A stretch of DNA of 64,000 nucleotides from Pseudomonas sp. PDM16 (GTDB taxonomy: Bacteria; Pseudomonadota; Gammaproteobacteria; Pseudomonadales; Pseudomonadaceae): contig NZ_JACVAM010000001.1 of the NCBI RefSeq assembly GCF_014851865.1, forward strand, positions 620,001 through 684,000, given 5' to 3'. Positions 16,941-25,911 of this stretch are shown in pieces. The notes below the pieces were generated by a model. That model saw nothing but the letters and a program-made list of their open reading frames with translations, was not told the DNA's origin and searched no databases. Within the stretch, counting starts at the first letter, position 1, and the number at the start of each line of letters is the position of its first letter. Made by a program: the position numbers and the translations under genes.

Positions 16941-17372
16941 CTAGTTTTCCAGCGTCGCCTGCAGGGTAATCTCGGCGTTCATCAGCCTGGAGACCGGACA
17001 GCCGGTCTTGGCGGCTTCCACGGCCTGCTCGAACGCCTCGCGGTCCGCGCCTTTCACCTTGGCCTTGAGTGTCAGGTGGCTGGCGCTGATGCGAAATCCG
17101 CTACCGTCCTTTTCCAGCGAGACCTCCGCCTGGGTATCGATGCTGTCGGCGGTCATCCCGCGCTCGCCCAGCTCCTTGGACAGGGCCATGGAGAAGCAAC
17201 CGGCGTGAGCTGCACCGATCAGCTCCTCGGGGTTGGTGCCGGGCTGGTCCTCGAAGCGGGTATTGAAACCGTAGGGGTTGTCCTTCAGCGCGCCGCTCTG
17301 GGTTGAGATACGGCCCTTGCCGTCCTTGATGCCGCCCTGCCAATGGGCCGAGGCTGTTTTCTTGATGGTCAT
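16941..17372 (-). CDS. osmC: OsmC peroxiredoxin-like organic hydroperoxide reductase
   Basis: A 143-residue protein of OsmC length. Both redox cysteines are present at the family positions, Cys59 (HAGCFS) and Cys125 (TGCPVS). OsmC reduces organic hydroperoxides using the two cysteines and is typically induced by osmotic stress or stationary phase. It starts MTIKKTASAHWQGGIKDG, as in E. coli and Pseudomonas OsmC. It converges on the lipoprotein genes. Confidence 0.94.
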   Translation of the reverse strand: MTIKKTASAHWQGGIKDGKGRISTQSGALKDNPYGFNTRFEDQPGTNPEELIGAAHAGCFSMALSKELGERGMTADSIDTQAEVSLEKDGSGFRISASHLTLKAKVKGADREAFEQAVEAAKTGCPVSRLMNAEITLQATLEN

Positions 17373-17443
17373 GTCGTGCTCCTCTCAAGCGGATGGGGTA
17401 CCCAGTTGAGAGGAACGCGAAGGCGGCAAAGTTCGCCCGGTTT

Positions 17444-18442
17444 TCAGCGCAGGCCAGCCACGATGTCGAAGCTGCGCAAGCGGTGCTCGGGCTGATACAG
17501 GTCGCAGGTGAAGATCAGCTCGTCAGCCCCGGTCTGCTCCAGCAGAACGTCCAGGCGCGCGCGTACCTTCTCCGGCCCGCCGATCACCGCCAGGCCGAGG
17601 AAGTCGCCCACGGCCTGTTGCTCGTGGGGCTGCCAGCGGCCGGCCATGCTCTCCACTGGCGGACGCAGCAGCAGGCTCTGGCCACGCATCAGCGCCAGCA
17701 CCCGCTGGTAGGCGGTGGTGGCAAGGAATTCGGCTTCCTCGTCCATGGGCGCGGCGATCAGTGGCACGCCGATCATAGCGTAGGGCTTGTCGAGCACGGC
17801 CGAGGGCTGGAAGTTCTCACGGTAGATGCGCAGTGCCTGGTGCAGGTAGCGCGGCGCGAAGTGCGAGGCGAAGGCATAGGGCAGGCCCTTCTGCGCGGCC
17901 AGCTGCGCGCTGAACAGGCTGGAGCCGAGCAGCCAGATTGGCACGTTGCTGTCGACGCCCGGTACGGCCACAACCGTCTGGCCGGGCTGGCGTGGGCCGA
18001 GCAGGGTTTCCAGCTCCTCGATGTCCTGCGGGAAGTCCTCGGCGCTGCCCAGGCGGTCACGGCGCAGAGCCCGCGCGGTGGCCTGGTCGGCACCAGGGGC
18101 GCGACCCAGGCCCAGTTCGATGCGATTCGGGTAAAGCGCGGCGAGGGTGCCGAACTGTTCAGCCACCACCAGCGGGGCATGGTTGGGCAGCATGATGCCG
18201 CCGGAACCCAGGCGCAGGGTGGCGGTATTGGCCGCCAGGTAGCCGAGCAGCACGGCGGTGGCGGAACTGGCGATGCCCTCCATGTTGTGGTGCTCGGCCA
18301 CCCACATGCGTGAGAAGCCCAGCTTTTCCACGTGCCTGGCCAGGTCGAGGGATCGTTGCAGGGCGGGGGCGGGGCCGATGTCGTCGTCGCGCATCGGCGC
18401 CAGGTCGAGTACGGAGAATGGCGTGTTGGACAGCTTGCTCAT
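17444..18442 (-). CDS. LLM-class flavin-dependent oxidoreductase (luciferase-like)
   Basis: A 332-residue single-domain bacterial-luciferase-like protein. Visible family blocks are [11 protein letters not shown] at the start, [22 protein letters not shown] (about 46-67), [23 protein letters not shown] and [10 protein letters not shown]. These are typical of the MsnO8-type group of FMN-dependent monooxygenases. Substrate is not predictable. It stands alone on the minus strand, downstream of the DsbA-like gene. Confidence 0.85.
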   Translation of the reverse strand: MSKLSNTPFSVLDLAPMRDDDIGPAPALQRSLDLARHVEKLGFSRMWVAEHHNMEGIASSATAVLLGYLAANTATLRLGSGGIMLPNHAPLVVAEQFGTLAALYPNRIELGLGRAPGADQATARALRRDRLGSAEDFPQDIEELETLLGPRQPGQTVVAVPGVDSNVPIWLLGSSLFSAQLAAQKGLPYAFASHFAPRYLHQALRIYRENFQPSAVLDKPYAMIGVPLIAAPMDEEAEFLATTAYQRVLALMRGQSLLLRPPVESMAGRWQPHEQQAVGDFLGLAVIGGPEKVRARLDVLLEQTGADELIFTCDLYQPEHRLRSFDIVAGLR

Positions 18443-18502
18443 GGGGCCTCCTCAGGTCGTCCCTGCTTTATGGGGTCGCCCTGGCGAAAGGCAAGCGACC
18501 GT

Positions 18503-19195
18503 TCAGCAATTGCCCGGTGCGGAAGGATCGCAGAACACCTCGCCCACAGAATGAACCGCGTCCGGATCACGCTCGCCGAGCCAGCGACGGAAAGCCTCCG
18601 GCCGTCCCAGGAAACGACCGATCTCGACCCGCTCGAAACGCCCATCACGCTCCAGCGCCAGCGTGGGGTAGCCGTTGCCGCCGAGTCGGGCCAGCAACTG
18701 ACGGCTGTCGGCCATGTGCGCCTCCAGGCGAGTGGTCAGCTGATGCTGCAGCTCGGCTGCGAAGCCGGCCGGCGGTAGCCCCAGGTCTTCCGCCAGTCCT
18801 TGCAGCACCTCATGCCGGGCGATGTGCCGTCCTTGCTGATAATGCGCGACCTGCAACGTGTGCAGCATATCGAGGCCGCGTCCGGCGAGGGCATCGGCGG
18901 CGAGTACGGCGGCGAGCGGCGGAGCGGAGTCGAGCACCGCGGTGGCGTCGTTCAACAGCTTCTCGCGATAGTCCTCGCCAAACGGCTGTCCGGTGAGGGC
19001 GGCGATGCGTTGGTCATGCTCGAGGATATGCCGTCGTAGCGACTCGCCGAGCTGCTGACGGCTGGCACCGACGAACAACCCGCCGCCATGCAGGACGATG
19101 CGCAGGTCCGCCACATCGCGCGCCGCCTCCAGCAAGGGCGCAGCGCCATAGCACCAGCCGCAGAGTGGGTCATGAAGGTAGTGCAGGTCTGTCAT
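18503..19195 (-). CDS. DsbA-family oxidoreductase with CGWC active site
   Basis: A 230-residue thioredoxin-fold protein, starting MTDLHYLHDPLCGWCYGAAP, with the redox motif CGWC at residues 12-15. There is no signal peptide, so it is probably cytoplasmic, like FrnE-type DsbA proteins. It contains the all-helical insert and the C-terminal strand ending RFERVEIGRF. The ATG at 19195 overlaps the stop of the MBL-fold gene (ATGA), so the two are coupled. The redox partner is unknown. Confidence 0.85.
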   Translation of the reverse strand: MTDLHYLHDPLCGWCYGAAPLLEAARDVADLRIVLHGGGLFVGASRQQLGESLRRHILEHDQRIAALTGQPFGEDYREKLLNDATAVLDSAPPLAAVLAADALAGRGLDMLHTLQVAHYQQGRHIARHEVLQGLAEDLGLPPAGFAAELQHQLTTRLEAHMADSRQLLARLGGNGYPTLALERDGRFERVEIGRFLGRPEAFRRWLGERDPDAVHSVGEVFCDPSAPGNC

Positions 19196-20049
19196 GGCCA
19201 CTGCATTTCCCCCTTCAGCACCTTGGCGCTCAGCTCCAGGCTGGACTCGCCTGGCAGGCCCGGATAGCGGCGCTGCATGGCATCGACCAGCGCTGCCGCG
19301 CTGTCGGCTTTGGGCAACTCGGTTTCCAGGGCGATCAGGTAATCACGGGTAAAGCGCAGGGCGCTGAGATCATGCGCCACCTCGCCGAGGTAATGACCTG
19401 GCACCAGCACATCGGGGTGCAGCGATTCGATCTGTGCCAGCGTTGCCAGCCAGGTACGCCGTGCCTCGGCGCTCTGGGTATCGGCCGTCCACACATGCTC
19501 GCCGGCCTCCACCAGAACGCCGCCGACCACGGCCTTGATAGAAGGAACCCACAGGGCAGTGCGCTCAGGGTCCAGGCCGACCACCTGCAGCTCATGCCCT
19601 TCCAGACTCAGACGATCTCCGTCCAGCGGCTCGGGAATGATCACCTCGCTCGGGGCGTCTTCCTTCAGGATCGGCCCCCAGTAGGCCAGCTTGGCCACCT
19701 GGGTGGCGCGGATATGCTCGACGGTGGCGGCGGTGGCAACCACGCGGGCCTCGGGGAAGGCGCGCTTGATCGTCTGCAGGCCGAAGTAGAAATCCGGGTC
19801 ACCATGGCTGATGTAGATGGTGGTCAGGCGTTTGCCGCTCGCCTCGACCCGTTTCACCAGCTCGGCGGCTTCCTTGCTGGAGAACTGGGCATCGACCAGC
19901 AGGGCATCATGCTCACCGCTGATCAGGGTGGAGCTGACCGAGAACACGGCTGCTTCGCCAGGGTTGTAGACCTGCAGTTGCAGCCCGGCGGCGTGGACCA
20001 GGCCACCGGCGAAGAGAAGTGCGGCGCCGATCAGGGAACGAAGAGACAT
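19192..20049 (-). CDS. Secreted MBL-fold hydrolase-like protein with altered metal motif
   Basis: A 285-residue protein with a signal peptide (MSLRSLIGAALLFAGGLVHA) and a metallo-beta-lactamase fold: ALLVDAQFS strand, then the metal loop, then GGVLVEAGEHVWTADT and PDVLVPGHYL. The first metal motif reads SHGDPDFYFG, where HxHxDH is expected, so the second and fourth positions are not histidine. Whether it still binds metal is uncertain. It is divergent from the LysR gene at 20155 (105 bp apart), which may regulate it, and coupled to the DsbA-like gene. Confidence 0.8.
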   Translation of the reverse strand: MSLRSLIGAALLFAGGLVHAAGLQLQVYNPGEAAVFSVSSTLISGEHDALLVDAQFSSKEAAELVKRVEASGKRLTTIYISHGDPDFYFGLQTIKRAFPEARVVATAATVEHIRATQVAKLAYWGPILKEDAPSEVIIPEPLDGDRLSLEGHELQVVGLDPERTALWVPSIKAVVGGVLVEAGEHVWTADTQSAEARRTWLATLAQIESLHPDVLVPGHYLGEVAHDLSALRFTRDYLIALETELPKADSAAALVDAMQRRYPGLPGESSLELSAKVLKGEMQWP

Positions 20050-20154
20050 GCTGACCTCACGGAGGAAGAGGGGAATGGCAAGCATGTTAGTTGCTCGAAA
20101 GCATGCAAAAATCCGGTTAATCTGCCCATCTCTGTTGCATGAATCGAGCGAATC

Positions 20155-21069
20155 ATGGATCGAATCACTGCGGCCCGGGTCTTCGTTACCGTGGTCGATA
20201 GCGGGAGCCAGACCGCTGCGGCCGAGCGCCTGGAGATGTCGCGGGCCATGGTCTCGCGCTACCTGGGTGAGCTGGAGGCCTGGGTGGGCGCGCGGCTGCT
20301 GCATCGCACCACGCGCCGGCTGAGTCTGACCGGCATGGGGGCCGAGTTGCTGCCGCGCTGCCGGGAGATGCTGTTCCTGGCCGACGATCTGCAGGACAGC
20401 GGCCGGCGTGCCGAGTCCGGCCCCAGCGGCAACCTGCGTATCGCCAGCAGTCAGTCCTTCGCCAGTGCGTGGCTGGCGCCGGCGCTGGCCGAGTTCGTCG
20501 CTCGCCATCCGGGGGTGACGGTGGATCTGCAGGCCAGCAGCCAGGCGGTGAACCTGGTGGAGGAGCGTATCGACCTGGCGCTGCGCATCACCAATCAGCT
20601 GGACCCCAATTTGATTGCACGCCGCCTGGCCACTTGCCATTCGGTGATCTGCGCCACGCCTGCCTACCTGGAAAAACACGGGGCACCGCTCGCGCCTGCC
20701 GAGCTAAGCCGCCACAACTGCCTGACCTACGCCTACTTCGGCCGCAGCCTGTGGCTGTTCGAGCATGAGGGCGAGCCAGTGGAGGTTCCGGTGAGTGGCA
20801 ATTTCAGCGCCAACGAGTCCAGCGTGCTGCTGGAGGCCTGCCTGGCTGGCGCGGGTATCGGTCGCCAACCGCTGTATGCCGTCGCGCCACTGTTGCGTGA
20901 CGGGCGCCTGGTGTCGCTGCTGCCGGAGTATCGGGTCGAGGCGCTGGGTATCCATGCCGTGTACGGGTCTCGCAGACAGATGCTGCCTGCGCTGCGCGCC
21001 CTGCTCGACTTCCTCGTCGCACGGCTGCAGGCAGATCCCCACTGGGACCAGGCATCCAGCGCACCATGA
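20155..21069 (+). CDS. LysR-family transcriptional regulator
   Basis: A 304-residue regulator with an N-terminal winged helix (MDRITAARVFVTVVDSGSQTAAAERLEMSRAMVSRYLGELEAWVGARLLHRTTR) and a LysR substrate domain from about residue 90. It is transcribed divergently from the MBL-fold/DsbA-like pair, so it is the likely regulator of those genes and itself. The inducer is unknown. Confidence 0.9.
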   Translation: MDRITAARVFVTVVDSGSQTAAAERLEMSRAMVSRYLGELEAWVGARLLHRTTRRLSLTGMGAELLPRCREMLFLADDLQDSGRRAESGPSGNLRIASSQSFASAWLAPALAEFVARHPGVTVDLQASSQAVNLVEERIDLALRITNQLDPNLIARRLATCHSVICATPAYLEKHGAPLAPAELSRHNCLTYAYFGRSLWLFEHEGEPVEVPVSGNFSANESSVLLEACLAGAGIGRQPLYAVAPLLRDGRLVSLLPEYRVEALGIHAVYGSRRQMLPALRALLDFLVARLQADPHWDQASSAP

Positions 21070-21072
21070 AAA

Positions 21073-21103
21073 AGGCCGGAGCCCCTTGCGGTGGCTCCGG
21101 CCT
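21073..21103 (-). terminator. Intrinsic terminator for the DUF1161 gene
   Basis: An 11-bp perfect stem (AGGCCGGAGCC / GGCTCCGGCCT) with a 9-base loop is preceded on the plus strand by five A residues. On the minus strand this is a stem followed by a T run, placed 15 bp after the stop of the DUF1161 gene. It also lies 3 bp after the LysR stop. Confidence 0.75.
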
Positions 21104-21117
21104 GATGGCGGCGACGA

Positions 21118-21342
21118 TCAGCCGCGCTGGTAGGCGATCTCCTTGGTGCCGGCCTCGCAGGTGCCTACGACCTGCTTGTCGCCGGCGCCTCCCTTGTCGA
21201 CCACCTCCAGGGTGTAGGCGGCAACGCCCTTGTCCTTGAGCTTGGCATCGATCTCCGCCTTCAGCTCTTCGCAAGGTTTGCCGGCGGCCATGACCGAGCC
21301 GGCGAGGGAGAACAGGGCCAGGCCCAGCATCATTCGCTTCAT
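21118..21342 (-). CDS. DUF1161 periplasmic small protein (copy 2)
   Basis: A 74-residue protein with a signal peptide (MKRMMLGLALFSLAGSVMAA) and mature sequence GKPCEELKAEIDAKL. The two cysteines (PCEEL, GTCEAG) and final IAYQR match the DUF1161 pattern and copy 1 at 14670-14900. Function is unknown. It is monocistronic, ending in the terminator at 21073-21103. Confidence 0.82.
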   Translation of the reverse strand: MKRMMLGLALFSLAGSVMAAGKPCEELKAEIDAKLKDKGVAAYTLEVVDKGGAGDKQVVGTCEAGTKEIAYQRG

Positions 21343-21419
21343 GGGTAACGCTCCTTCGTTGGTGGACTCTCTACAGGTCGTCCGGATCTTTGACGATGTG
21401 CCGGACGCCAGGATGCAGG

Positions 21420-21635
21420 TTAGCTGTCGCTGATGCGGAAGCCGACCCGGATGCTGACCTGAAAATGTGCGACCTGGCCGTTTTCTATATGGCCGCGGGT
21501 CTCGGTGACTTCGAACCAGTCCATGTTGCGCACGGACTTGGCGCACTCGGCCAGCGCGTTGTTGATGGCATCCTCGATGCTGGTCTTGGATGAGCCGACC
21601 AGATCGATCAGCTTGTAGGTGTGGTGATCGGACAT
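21420..21635 (-). CDS. Dodecin flavin-binding protein
   Basis: A 71-residue protein starting MSDHHTYKLIDLVGSSKTSIEDAIN. The blocks NMDWFEVTETRGHI and VAHFQVSIRVGF identify it as dodecin, a dodecameric protein that stores or buffers flavin or coenzyme A. The ATG at 21635 is chosen because it gives the family length. Confidence 0.92.
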   Translation of the reverse strand: MSDHHTYKLIDLVGSSKTSIEDAINNALAECAKSVRNMDWFEVTETRGHIENGQVAHFQVSIRVGFRISDS

Positions 21636-21820
21636 GACGGTTTCCTCGATATGACGAAAGTTGCCTTGGACGCTGTTGTGGCCAGCCATTGGCGGAATAA
21701 GTTCAGATTAGCTGCACTCGCGGAGAATGCCGGTCCGGAGTTCCGCAGCCTGCCAATCGCGATGCCGCATAGCACGTGTGCGAGCTGGGCGATTGCGGAG
21801 CGGGTGGTAAGCTCTATAAA

Positions 21821-21841
21821 ATGCGAAAAATTCTCATTTGC
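21821..21841. promoter_or_regulatory. Fur-box-like element upstream of sigma gene 1
   Basis: ATGCGAAAAATTCTCATTTGC lies 12 bp before the GTG start of the first FecI-like gene. It has the GCGAnnAATTCTnATTTGC pattern shared by all five sigma genes in this window and resembles Fur sites of iron-starvation sigma genes. Confidence 0.55.
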
Positions 21842-21852
21842 CATGTGCGCCC

Positions 21853-22353
21853 GTGTCCACTACCCACAAGCTCGGATACTTCTTCAGTGACCATCACCGC
21901 TGGTTGCTCCTGCATGTGCAGCGCCTGCTGCGCAACCGTGCGGACGCGGAGGACACTGCGGCCGAGACCTTCTGCCAGCTGCTTGCCGCGCAAGTGGACC
22001 CCACCACCATCGACCAGCCGCGGGCATATCTATCGACCATCGCCCGTCGGCTGATCTTCGACCGTCACCGCCGCCGTCGTCTGGAGCAGGCCTATCTGGA
22101 GCGCCTCGCCTTGCTGCCGGAGGAACTGGCGCCCTCGCCTGAGGAGCGCCTGCTGTTGCTGGAGGCTCTGACCGCCATCGACCGGGCGCTGGCCGGGTTG
22201 CCCCTGGCGGTGAAGAAGGCGTTTCTGCTCAGCCAGCTCGATGGGCTCAGCTACGCCGAGATCGGCCGTCGACTGGGGGTTTCCGAGCGGACCGTGGGAC
22301 GCTACATGAGCCAGGCGCTGCGCCAGTGCTTTCTGAGTGGCGCGCAGCCATGA
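21853..22353 (+). CDS. FecI-like ECF sigma factor, signalling module 1
   Basis: A 166-residue ECF sigma factor started at GTG 21853 (MSTTHKLGYFF). Sigma region 2 spans about 10-75 (DAEDTAAETFCQLL, RAYLSTIARRLIFDRHRRRR) and region 4 about 105-160 (AFLLSQLDGLSYAEIGRRLGVSERTVGRYM). FecI-type sigmas transcribe the adjacent TonB-dependent transducer gene when the siderophore is present. An in-frame TTG at 21838 is an alternative start inside the Fur-box-like region. It overlaps its anti-sigma gene by 4 bp. It is the most diverged of the five sigmas, lacking the HNGWLQGWL/HHGWLRGWL block the other four share. Confidence 0.9.
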   Translation: MSTTHKLGYFFSDHHRWLLLHVQRLLRNRADAEDTAAETFCQLLAAQVDPTTIDQPRAYLSTIARRLIFDRHRRRRLEQAYLERLALLPEELAPSPEERLLLLEALTAIDRALAGLPLAVKKAFLLSQLDGLSYAEIGRRLGVSERTVGRYMSQALRQCFLSGAQP

Positions 22354-23297
22354 GCCGGAGCGGGCTAGGCGACGCTGCCGAACAGGCCATCGCCTGGATG
22401 GTGCGCTTGCGCTCAGGGCGGGCAGATGCGTGCCAGCAGACCCTGTTCGAGCAGTGGCTGGGTCAGGATCCGGCCAACGCCGATGCCTGGGCGCAACTGC
22501 AGCGTGGTTTGGGCGGGCACTACGACGTGGTGCGCCGCGCCCCAGGTACGCTGCGGGATACACTGCTGCAACCGGAGCTGGGGCGTCGGGATCTGCTGCG
22601 TGGGTTGGCCGGGCTCGGCCTGTTTGGCGGTGGTGTCTGGTTGGCCGCACGTAGCGATAGCGGCCAGGCGCTGATGGCCGATCTGCGTACCGGCACCGGC
22701 GAGCGCCGCAGCCTTTCGCTGGACGATGGCAGCCGGCTGAGCCTGAACGCCGACAGCGCCGTGGATGTCGATTTCTCCGCCGGCCGCCGCCTGTTGCATC
22801 TGCGACGTGGTGCGCTGGTGGTGCAGGTAGCGCCAGACCCTGCGCGGCCTTTCGTGGTGCGTAGCGGACAAGGCGACATACGCGCCCTCGGCACGCGCTT
22901 CCTAGTCGAGCAGCAGGCCGACTCCACCCGAGTGGTGGTGCTGGAGCACGCCGTGCGTGCCACCCTTCCCGGTGGCGCCACGCTGGATATAGTGCAAGGC
23001 CAGGCCGCACTGCTGCACGCGCAGCATATCGAGCCGTTGCCGACCGGCCAGGCCTACCGGGCCGACTGGGTCGAGGGCCGTCTCAGCGTGCTGGACGAGC
23101 CCCTGGCGACGGTGGTCGACGCCCTGCGTCCCTACCGCTCGGGGTTCATCCGTATCAGCCCGCAGGTACGTGGGCTGCGCGTGCAGGGCGTGTTTCCTCT
23201 GGACGACAGCGAGAGCACCCTCGCCGCATTGGCGGAGACGTTGCCGATACGTGTCGAGCGCTACGGGCCGTGGCTGACCCTTATCGAAGCGCGCTGA
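22350..23297 (+). CDS. FecR-like anti-sigma/sigma regulator, module 1
   Basis: A 315-residue protein: cytoplasmic sigma-binding N-terminus (about 1-80, DUF4880-like, AIAWMVRLRSG), one membrane helix near 82-100 (LLRGLAGLGLFGGGVWLAA), then a periplasmic FecR domain and C-terminal STN-like receptor-contact domain. It contains the ALGTRF motif with Gly181-Thr182, the type of site at which Pseudomonas FoxR-like anti-sigmas self-cleave. Translation is coupled to the sigma gene (ATGA at 22350). Confidence 0.9.
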   Translation: MSRSGLGDAAEQAIAWMVRLRSGRADACQQTLFEQWLGQDPANADAWAQLQRGLGGHYDVVRRAPGTLRDTLLQPELGRRDLLRGLAGLGLFGGGVWLAARSDSGQALMADLRTGTGERRSLSLDDGSRLSLNADSAVDVDFSAGRRLLHLRRGALVVQVAPDPARPFVVRSGQGDIRALGTRFLVEQQADSTRVVVLEHAVRATLPGGATLDIVQGQAALLHAQHIEPLPTGQAYRADWVEGRLSVLDEPLATVVDALRPYRSGFIRISPQVRGLRVQGVFPLDDSESTLAALAETLPIRVERYGPWLTLIEAR

Positions 23298-23309
23298 TCT
23301 GGTGAGAGT

Positions 23310-23334
23310 GAAAATTTTTCTCATTCATGTCCGG
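23310..23334 (+). promoter_or_regulatory. Candidate sigma-1-dependent promoter of receptor 1
   Basis: GAAAATTTTTC followed by TGTCCGG 12 bases after GAAAAT. AT-rich GAAAAT-like elements stand before all five receptor genes here and resemble the -35 of FecI-type promoters. The -10 assignment is uncertain. Confidence 0.35.
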
Positions 23335-23392
23335 TTTTTTCAGCTCGTTGCACCTCTCTCCTGACAACGCCAACACATTCAGGAGAATCCAC

Positions 23393-25795
23393 GTGCTCAA
23401 ACCCTGGCCCCTTGCCTTAGCCATCGCGCTGGCCTCCGGCCTGCCGGCTGCCCTGGTCCATGCCGAATCGACCGTTCAGCAGATGCAGCTGTTCGACCTG
23501 CCGACTGGCAACCTGGGCGAGACCCTCAATGCCATTGCCCGCCAGAGCGGCCGGATCGTGTCGCTCGACCCGCAACTGGTCAGCGGCAAGCAGGCCCCGG
23601 CAGTACACGGGACGATGACTGCCCAGCAGGCCATGCAGCAGGCATTGGCCGGCAGCGGGTTGCAGCTGGTGCTGACCGATAGCGGCAACTTCAGCGTGCT
23701 ACCGGCGGGGGAGAATCATGGGGCGCTGGAGCTGGGCGCCAGTCATATCACCGGGGCGGCCCAGCAAGACCCGCTGGGGCCGGTTGGTGGCTATCTGGCC
23801 TCACGCGCCACGACCGCGACCAAGACCGACACGCCGCTGATGGAAACCACCCAGTCGGTATCGGTCATCACCCGTGACCGCATGAAGGCCCAAGGCGTGC
23901 AGACGGTCGGCGACAGCCTGGCCTATACCGGTGGCGTGCGCTCGGACGTATCGGGCAACAACCCGACCGACAACACGATCATGGTGCGTGGGTTTCAGCA
24001 GATAAACACCAACGCCTATACCGACGGGCTGCGCAACAACAACGTCGGTTACTACGCGCCCGAGCCCTATGGCATGGAGCGTATCGAGGTGCTCAAGGGC
24101 CCTTCGTCCGTGCTTTACGGGCAGGGCTCGCCGGGCGGAACGGTCAACTTCGTCTCCAAGCGCCCCACCTTCATGGCGCATCGCGAAGTCGGCTATTCCA
24201 CCGGCAGCAATGACCGCCAGCAGCTCAGTCTCGACATCGGCGACGTGCTGGATGAGCAGGGCGCCCTCAGCTACCGCCTGGTCGCACTGGGCCGCGATGC
24301 CGACAACTCCGTCGACTACATCAAGGACGACCGCGTCTACATTGCGCCCAGCCTGACCTGGAACCTGAGCGATGCCACCTCGCTCACCCTGCTGGCCTCC
24401 TATCAGCGCAACAAGAACCTGTTCACCAGCAACCTGCCTTACTCGGTCTACGACGGCTCCAACCCCAATGGTCGGCTGTCCCGCAGCCGTTCGCTGAACG
24501 AGCCGGGGTTCGATGGCGAGAAGGCCGAGCAGACCACTGCCGGCTACGAGCTGACCCATGAGCTGAGCGACAGCTGGACCTTCAAACAGAACTTCCGCTA
24601 CAGCCATTTCACCGGCTACTCGCACCAGCTCTATCGCAACAGCGGCGTGATCGGTGGCAATACCATCAACCGCTACTACCAGCTGCGCGATTACGACAAC
24701 GACAACTACGCGCTGGATAACCAGCTGGTGGGCAAATTCGACACCGGCGCGCTCAGCCACACTCTGCTCATGGGCACGGACTACCAGCGCAGCGAACGCA
24801 GTTCTTTTAACCAGACCGGTAATGCGCCGGCGATCAATGTCTATGCGCCGGTGCGTGGAGTGGTCATCGATACGTCGCAGTACACCGGCCTGCTGAGCAC
24901 GGCGGAGAAGAGCCGCCAGCTCGGGGTCTACCTGCAGGACCAGATCAAGCTGGACAACTGGGTCGCCTCGCTGGGCGGGCGCTATGACTGGGCCAGCATC
25001 GACACGCACAACCGCCGCCTCGATACCCTGCAGAGCACCGACGCCGAAGACTTCACCGGTCGGGTCGGCCTCGGATACCTGTTCGACTTCGGCCTTTTCC
25101 CGTATGTCAGCTATGCCGAATCCTTCACCCCGACCAGTGGCAATGACCACGCTGGCACGCAGTTCGAGCCGGAAACCGCCAAGCAATACGAAGCAGGCGT
25201 GAAGTACCAACCAACCGGCTCGGACAACTACGTCACCCTGGCCGCGTTCGATCTACGCCGGCAGAACGTCCTGACCACCGACACCGCGCACCCCGGATTC
25301 AGTGTGCAGGAGGGTGAGGTCACCTCGCGCGGGATCGAGCTCGAAGGTGTGCTCAAGCCGCTGGAGGGGCTCAATGTGATCGCCTCCTACACGGTCAACG
25401 ACGTGGAGGTGACCAAGGACAACCCGAATGCGGCCGGCGTCAGTAACAAGGGCAAGGTACCGGTTCGGGTACCGGAACACCTGGCAGCCCTGTGGGCGGA
25501 CTATACCCTGCAGTCGGGCCCGCTGGCCGGACTCGGTCTCGGGATGGGCGCCCGATACACCGGCGATACCTTCGGCGATGCGCAGAACACCTTTAAGGTA
25601 CCGAGCTACACCATCTTCGATGCGATGATTCGCTACGATTTCGGTCATGCCGATCCCTCGCTGGAAGGCCTCTCCGCGGCGCTCAACGTGAAGAACCTCA
25701 CCGACAAGTACTACGTCGCCGGCTGTTTCCTGGCCGCGGCCTGCCGGGTCGGTGCGGAGCGCACCCTGACGGCGGATGTCTCCTACAACTGGTAG
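23393..25795 (+). CDS. TonB-dependent siderophore transducer, FhuA/FoxA-like, module 1
   Basis: An 800-residue outer-membrane receptor. GTG 23393 is chosen because AGGAGA lies 8 bp upstream and a signal peptide (LALAIALASGLPAALVHA) follows. An STN signalling domain (about 30-105) precedes the plug. The plug reads YLASRATTATKTDTPLMETTQSVSVITRD, which resembles the hydroxamate receptors FhuA/FiuA/FoxA rather than FpvA. A 22-strand barrel ends in aromatic YNW. It would import a ferric siderophore and signal through FecR-like protein 1. The exact ligand is not predictable; hydroxamate is inferred. Confidence 0.9.
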   Translation: MLKPWPLALAIALASGLPAALVHAESTVQQMQLFDLPTGNLGETLNAIARQSGRIVSLDPQLVSGKQAPAVHGTMTAQQAMQQALAGSGLQLVLTDSGNFSVLPAGENHGALELGASHITGAAQQDPLGPVGGYLASRATTATKTDTPLMETTQSVSVITRDRMKAQGVQTVGDSLAYTGGVRSDVSGNNPTDNTIMVRGFQQINTNAYTDGLRNNNVGYYAPEPYGMERIEVLKGPSSVLYGQGSPGGTVNFVSKRPTFMAHREVGYSTGSNDRQQLSLDIGDVLDEQGALSYRLVALGRDADNSVDYIKDDRVYIAPSLTWNLSDATSLTLLASYQRNKNLFTSNLPYSVYDGSNPNGRLSRSRSLNEPGFDGEKAEQTTAGYELTHELSDSWTFKQNFRYSHFTGYSHQLYRNSGVIGGNTINRYYQLRDYDNDNYALDNQLVGKFDTGALSHTLLMGTDYQRSERSSFNQTGNAPAINVYAPVRGVVIDTSQYTGLLSTAEKSRQLGVYLQDQIKLDNWVASLGGRYDWASIDTHNRRLDTLQSTDAEDFTGRVGLGYLFDFGLFPYVSYAESFTPTSGNDHAGTQFEPETAKQYEAGVKYQPTGSDNYVTLAAFDLRRQNVLTTDTAHPGFSVQEGEVTSRGIELEGVLKPLEGLNVIASYTVNDVEVTKDNPNAAGVSNKGKVPVRVPEHLAALWADYTLQSGPLAGLGLGMGARYTGDTFGDAQNTFKVPSYTIFDAMIRYDFGHADPSLEGLSAALNVKNLTDKYYVAGCFLAAACRVGAERTLTADVSYNW

Positions 25796-25798
25796 CCG

Positions 25799-25832
25799 GG
25801 AGATCCCCGCGGCACCCGCCGCGGGGATCTCC
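25799..25832. terminator. Hairpin after receptor 1
   Basis: A 14-bp perfect stem (GGAGATCCCCGCGG / CCGCGGGGATCTCC) with a 6-base loop begins just after the receptor 1 stop. No strong T run follows, so it may be a weak terminator or mRNA-stabilising hairpin. It separates modules 1 and 2. Confidence 0.6.
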
Positions 25833-25911
25833 GTTGCTCGGCTGGCACTTGTCGCCATCAATCTGCTATTTCCTGCGCAAGCCATTCCCAATCGCCTGTT
25901 CGCCGAATAGA

